64,000 nt of DNA, from positions 4,216,001 through 4,280,000 of the forward strand of contig CAWJDO010000002.1 of the NCBI GenBank assembly GCA_963841635.1. The letters run 5' to 3'. The translations under genes were made by a program, and so were the position numbers. Positions within the stretch are counted from its first letter, which is position 1. Each line of letters opens with the position of its first letter. Positions 61,016-64,000 of the stretch are shown here, in pieces. The notes beneath the pieces were generated by a model. The model had not been told where the DNA came from. It was given only the letters and a program-made list of their open reading frames with translations, and searched no databases. The stretch is from DASWZN01 sp963841635. GTDB lineage: Bacteria; Acidobacteriota; Terriglobia; Bryobacterales; Bryobacteraceae.

Positions 61016-61906
61016 ATGCTGAAGACTACTCTCGTCCTGGCGCTGACGGCCGCCGCCTCCTCAGGCGCGTCGCTCGAAGACACACTGATGGCCCTCGAAA
61101 AGGGCGCGATGGAGCGCTGGCGGAACGGCGATCCCATGGGCTGGGCCGAGATCAGCGCGCCCGAAGTCAGTTACGTCGATCCGGGCCTCACCAAACCGAT
61201 CGTGGGCCTGGAGGAGTACACCAAATACCTGGAAGGGCTGAAGGGCCAGATCGTCTACCAGGGCTCGGAATTCCTGCAACCGAAGATCGCCGTCTATGGC
61301 GACCTGGCGGTGATGACCTACAACTACCGCTCGACCGTGAAGAACCCGGATGGTTCGGTGAAGGGCCAGACGCTCTGGAACACCACCGAGGTCTACGCCC
61401 GCAGCGGCGCGGCCTGGAAGATCGTCCATACCCACTGGTCCTTCGTGAATCACAAAGCGCCCAATGACGTCGAAGTGCCGGTTCTCGTGGCGATCAAGCC
61501 AGCGGCCTATTCCGGCGTGCCCGGGGAGCTAATGACTCTCGAGATGGCCGCGATGGAGCGCTGGCGCAAGGGGGATCCCTGGGGCTTCACCGAGATCAGC
61601 GCGCCGTCGGTGACCTACTTCGACTCGGGCACGCCGCAGCGCCTCGACGGACTCGAAGCCCTCAAAGCGGAGTACGCGAAACGAGTGGGCAAGATCCACT
61701 ATGATGGGATGGACTTCCTGGGGCCGATCATCCAGGTGCACGGTGACGCGGCCGTGCTGTTCTACCGCTTCTTCGACACGCACCTTGGCGCAGACGGCTC
61801 CGTCCGCCACCGCACGGCCTGGAATTGCACCGAGGTCTACGCCAGGATCGAAGGGCATTGGAAGATCGTGCATACGCACTGGTCGCTCATCAACGGCCGG
61901 CCGTAG
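61016..61906 (+). CDS. Secreted tandem SnoaL/NTF2-like (DUF4440) protein
   Basis: 296 residues, ATG at 61016, signal peptide MLKTTLVLALTAAASSGAS. Two internal repeats (~20-155 and ~165-290) align closely: ALEKGAMERWRNGDPMGWAE with TLEMAAMERWRKGDPWGFTE, WNTTEVYARSGAAWKIVHTH with WNCTEVYARIEGHWKIVHTH. Each has the SnoaL-like cone fold pattern. An internal duplication is clear. Ligand or enzymatic activity unknown. Confidence 0.85.
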   Translation: MLKTTLVLALTAAASSGASLEDTLMALEKGAMERWRNGDPMGWAEISAPEVSYVDPGLTKPIVGLEEYTKYLEGLKGQIVYQGSEFLQPKIAVYGDLAVMTYNYRSTVKNPDGSVKGQTLWNTTEVYARSGAAWKIVHTHWSFVNHKAPNDVEVPVLVAIKPAAYSGVPGELMTLEMAAMERWRKGDPWGFTEISAPSVTYFDSGTPQRLDGLEALKAEYAKRVGKIHYDGMDFLGPIIQVHGDAAVLFYRFFDTHLGADGSVRHRTAWNCTEVYARIEGHWKIVHTHWSLINGRP

Positions 61907-61921
61907 TTGGAAAACATTATT

Positions 61922-61988
61922 GGCCACGGATGAACACGGATGCACACGGATGGGAAACCAGATGTGTTATCCGTGTTCATCCGTGGCC
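61922..61988. repeat. GGATGAACAC palindromic repeat element
   Basis: GGCCACGGATGAACACGGAT, one more unit, a short A-rich centre, then the inverted arm CCGTGTTCATCCGTGGCC. Located between the SnoaL-like gene and lpxC. Confidence 0.9.
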
Positions 61989-62106
61989 CCGATCATTTTT
62001 CGCACTCTGGTCACAACCTGTGGCTTTTGGACCACAGCCGCGTAACCCCTAATCCCCGCAGAACCAACCACTTGCCCTTTGGGGCCTCGATTGCCTTATA
62101 GACCAT

Positions 62107-62997
62107 TTGCGATTCGAAACCACCGTTCAACGGCCCGTCCAGACAAGCGGCGTAGGCCTCCACAGCGGCGTCCCGGTCAGCATCCGAATTGTCCCCGCGC
62201 CACCCGCCACGGGCATCGTTTTCGTGCGCACCGACCTCGACCGCTTCCCCGTGCAGGCCACCTGGGAGCACGTCGCCCGGGTCAGCTACGCCACCAGCCT
62301 GATGCGGAAAGGCGTCCTGATCTCGACCACCGAGCACCTCCTCAGCGTGTTCTACAGCATGGGCATCGACAACGCCTACGTCGAGATCGACAACCTCGAA
62401 GTGCCGATCCTCGATGGCAGCGGTCTGCCCTTCGTCGAGCTGCTCGAGCGCGCGGGCCGGCAGAACCACCGGCGTCTGCGCCGCTATCTGAGGATCCGGC
62501 GGCCGGTCGAGGTCGTGGACCGCGCCAAGCGCATCTCGATCCTGCCGTCGGACAGCTTCCGCCTGACCTGCGAAACCGATTTCGGCCATGTGCTGGCAGG
62601 GGCTCAGACGCTCGAAATGGAAGTCACGCCGGAGCGCTTCGCCGTGGAACTCGCGCCCGCACGGACCTTCGGTTTCGAGCGCGATCTCGCCCAGCTCAAA
62701 GACATGGGGCTGATCCGCGGCGCCTCGCTCGAAAACGCGGTGTGCTTCAACGGCAGCACCGTGCTGAATCCCGGAGGCCTGCGCTTCGTCGACGAATGCT
62801 GCCGCCACAAGGCGCTCGACCTGATCGGCGACCTGGCGCTGCTAGGCCGGCCGCTGCTGGGGCACGTGATCGCCGAGCGCGCGGGCCACGCCATGCACGC
62901 CGCGCTGGTCCACCGCATCATGAGCGACGCCTCGCTCTACGAGATTCTTACCTTCGATCAACTTGCCACCCGTGTCGCCGGCGCGTTGGTATCCTGA
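62107..62997 (+). CDS. lpxC: UDP-3-O-acyl-N-acetylglucosamine deacetylase
   Basis: 296 residues. TTG at 62107 gives the family start RFETTVQRPVQTSGVGLHSG; no ATG is available. The zinc and catalytic motifs are ISTTEHLLSVFYSMGIDN (first His), ILDGSGLPFVELL, HKALDLIGDLALLGRPL (His and Asp) and GHAMHAALV (catalytic His). First committed step of lipid A synthesis, which shows a Gram-negative outer membrane. A phosphatidyltransferase gene follows 17 bases later. Confidence 0.95.
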   Translation: MRFETTVQRPVQTSGVGLHSGVPVSIRIVPAPPATGIVFVRTDLDRFPVQATWEHVARVSYATSLMRKGVLISTTEHLLSVFYSMGIDNAYVEIDNLEVPILDGSGLPFVELLERAGRQNHRRLRRYLRIRRPVEVVDRAKRISILPSDSFRLTCETDFGHVLAGAQTLEMEVTPERFAVELAPARTFGFERDLAQLKDMGLIRGASLENAVCFNGSTVLNPGGLRFVDECCRHKALDLIGDLALLGRPLLGHVIAERAGHAMHAALVHRIMSDASLYEILTFDQLATRVAGALVS

Positions 62998-63014
62998 GGG
63001 ATACTGCCGCGCCC

Positions 63015-63563
63015 ATGCGGAACCTGAACCTCGCCAACTTCCTGACCTCCGCCCGCATCGCCCTCGCTCCCGTGGCCGTGTACGCGATCCTGGCCGAGCG
63101 GTACCAGATGGCGCTCGCGGTCTTTTTCGTCGCGGCGGCCACCGACGGTCTGGACGGCCTCGCCGCCCGCCGCCTCAACCTCCAGACCCGCCTCGGAGCT
63201 TATCTCGATCCGATAGCCGACAAGCTGCTGCTGAGCGCCTCCTACCTTGCGCTGGGCGTCTGCGGCGCGGTCCCGTGGTGGCTGGTGATCCTGATCTTCG
63301 CGCGGGACCTCCTGATCCTGGCGATGGCCGGCGCCGCCCTGCTCCTCAGCCAACACCGCGATTTTCCCCCCAGCATCTGGGGTAAAATCAGCACCGCTCT
63401 TCAGATTCTTGCCGCGGTGGCGGCGCTGACCAAGGGCGCTTTCGCCTTCACGAGCCTGCCGCTAGCTCCTTTTTTCTGGGTCGCTGCGGCCGCAACCGTA
63501 TGGAGCGGCGCTGGATACGTCTGGCGCGCCGTCACCCTGGTACGAGCGGGCTCCTTTCGCTAG
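63015..63563 (+). CDS. CDP-alcohol phosphatidyltransferase (PgsA-like)
   Basis: 182 residues, ATG at 63015, about five membrane helices. The complete CDP-alcohol phosphatidyltransferase motif D-G-x2-A-R-x8-G-x3-D-x3-D is read in DGLAARRLNLQTRLGAYLDP then IAD. The length and NLANFLTSARIALAPV start resemble phosphatidylglycerophosphate synthase, but cardiolipin synthase-like use is possible. Inner membrane. Confidence 0.88.
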   Translation: MRNLNLANFLTSARIALAPVAVYAILAERYQMALAVFFVAAATDGLDGLAARRLNLQTRLGAYLDPIADKLLLSASYLALGVCGAVPWWLVILIFARDLLILAMAGAALLLSQHRDFPPSIWGKISTALQILAAVAALTKGAFAFTSLPLAPFFWVAAAATVWSGAGYVWRAVTLVRAGSFR

Positions 63564-63700
63564 GCCGTGGCGCAGGCACTCATGCCGGCACTCATGCCTG
63601 CCGCGTCGAGACTCCTCTCGACGCCGTGAAGGTTTCCCCCAACATTGACGATCGCGCACCCGTGGCGTAGTCTTAGAATGGAGAAGGGGGAAGCGCCAAA

Positions 63701-64000
63701 GTGAGCCGGTACGTACCTTCGCGCCACTTTCTGCAGGCGGGGCTGGCAGCGATTCTGCTGGGAGCGTTCACCGTCTGGTGTGCTCGCTTCTGGACGCCCG
63801 CCTACGCGGCCACGGCGCTCTTCTTACTCTCCGCGGCCGCGCTCTTCGCCATCGCCCTCCGCCCGGCCATCGAGATCCAGGACGCGTATCTGGTGATCGG
63901 CCGCCGCCGCATCGCCTGGGTGGACATACACCGGGTGGACCACTCGGGCTGGCTTTCGCCACTGGTGGTTCGTCTGACCCTCTCCGACCAATCGCGATTC
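63701..64000 (+). CDS. Two-helix membrane protein with PH-like domain (cut by window end)
   Basis: First 100 residues, GTG at 63701 with AAGGGGGAAG upstream. Helices FLQAGLAAILLGAFTVWCAR and AATALFLLSAAALFAIALRP, then a beta-rich EIQDAYLVIGRRRIAWVDIH, resembling bacterial PH-like (DUF304-type) membrane proteins. The frame is still open at the edge. Confidence 0.65.
   Translation, partial: MSRYVPSRHFLQAGLAAILLGAFTVWCARFWTPAYAATALFLLSAAALFAIALRPAIEIQDAYLVIGRRRIAWVDIHRVDHSGWLSPLVVRLTLSDQSRF

Overview
The window is high-GC bacterial chromosome. It most likely comes from an acidobacterium of the Bryobacterales/Solibacter type. The evidence is a secreted NHL-propeller protein with the TIGR03437 (Solibacter C-terminal) domain, several Tat-exported Gfo/Idh/MocA oxidoreductases and TIM-barrel sugar isomerases, a PEP-CTERM protein, a very large cell-surface beta-structure protein, LpxC (so a Gram-negative envelope), and a dense load of short palindromic extragenic repeats. 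The taxonomic call is inference from gene content; there is no rRNA in the window.

Layout. 1-10.9 kb: a DUF2950 tail, a LolA-like secreted protein, a sugar isomerase, an EF-P paralogue of the YeiP/EfpL type, OsmC, a pyrophosphate-type phosphofructokinase, an archaeal-type ornithine cyclodeaminase coupled to queF and a methyltransferase, the TIGR03437 propeller protein and tRNA-His. 11-17 kb: a DUF4123 (type VI secretion adaptor family) module with a 915-residue candidate cargo protein and a lipoprotein, split by a five-copy 95-bp tandem palindrome array. 17-30 kb: membrane acyltransferase, PEP-CTERM protein, a three-gene Tat-exported sugar-oxidation operon, a hybrid histidine kinase, a GH43-like propeller and a PD40-TPR protein with a CXXCH motif. 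30-36 kb: cation efflux, a decayed porin, nuoA overlapping an alanyl-tRNA editing gene, a gene graveyard and another Gfo/Idh/MocA gene. 36-43.5 kb: glgA, trxA, ilvD and a 971-residue secreted protein. 43.6-49 kb: an accessory island with a GPKTPEGR protein divergent from a terminase ATPase, a DUF262-HEPN pair (candidate defence module) and a trypsin-TPR protein. 49.5-59.8 kb: nitroreductase, then a beta-1,2-glucan-like cluster (GH144-like enzyme, ABC exporter, GT84-type synthase without a phosphorylase domain) whose 3' end is repeated twice downstream, around a ParDE/RelBE-type toxin-antitoxin pair. 59.9-64 kb: rsgA, a tandem SnoaL protein, lpxC, a CDP-alcohol phosphatidyltransferase and a partial membrane protein.

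Two themes run through the window. First, several families of small non-coding palindromic elements occupy most intergenic gaps: a ~140-155-bp element with TGCGACGCAC terminal inverted repeats, twin hairpins with covarying stems, GGATGAACAC arrays, and an ACCGAACCGCGACC family. Second, fragments of gene 3' ends are repeated beside or near the parent gene in three places. Three otherwise well-conserved genes (phosphofructokinase, ornithine cyclodeaminase, histidine kinase) each carry one apparent frameshift, so either assembly indels or recent mutation must be considered.
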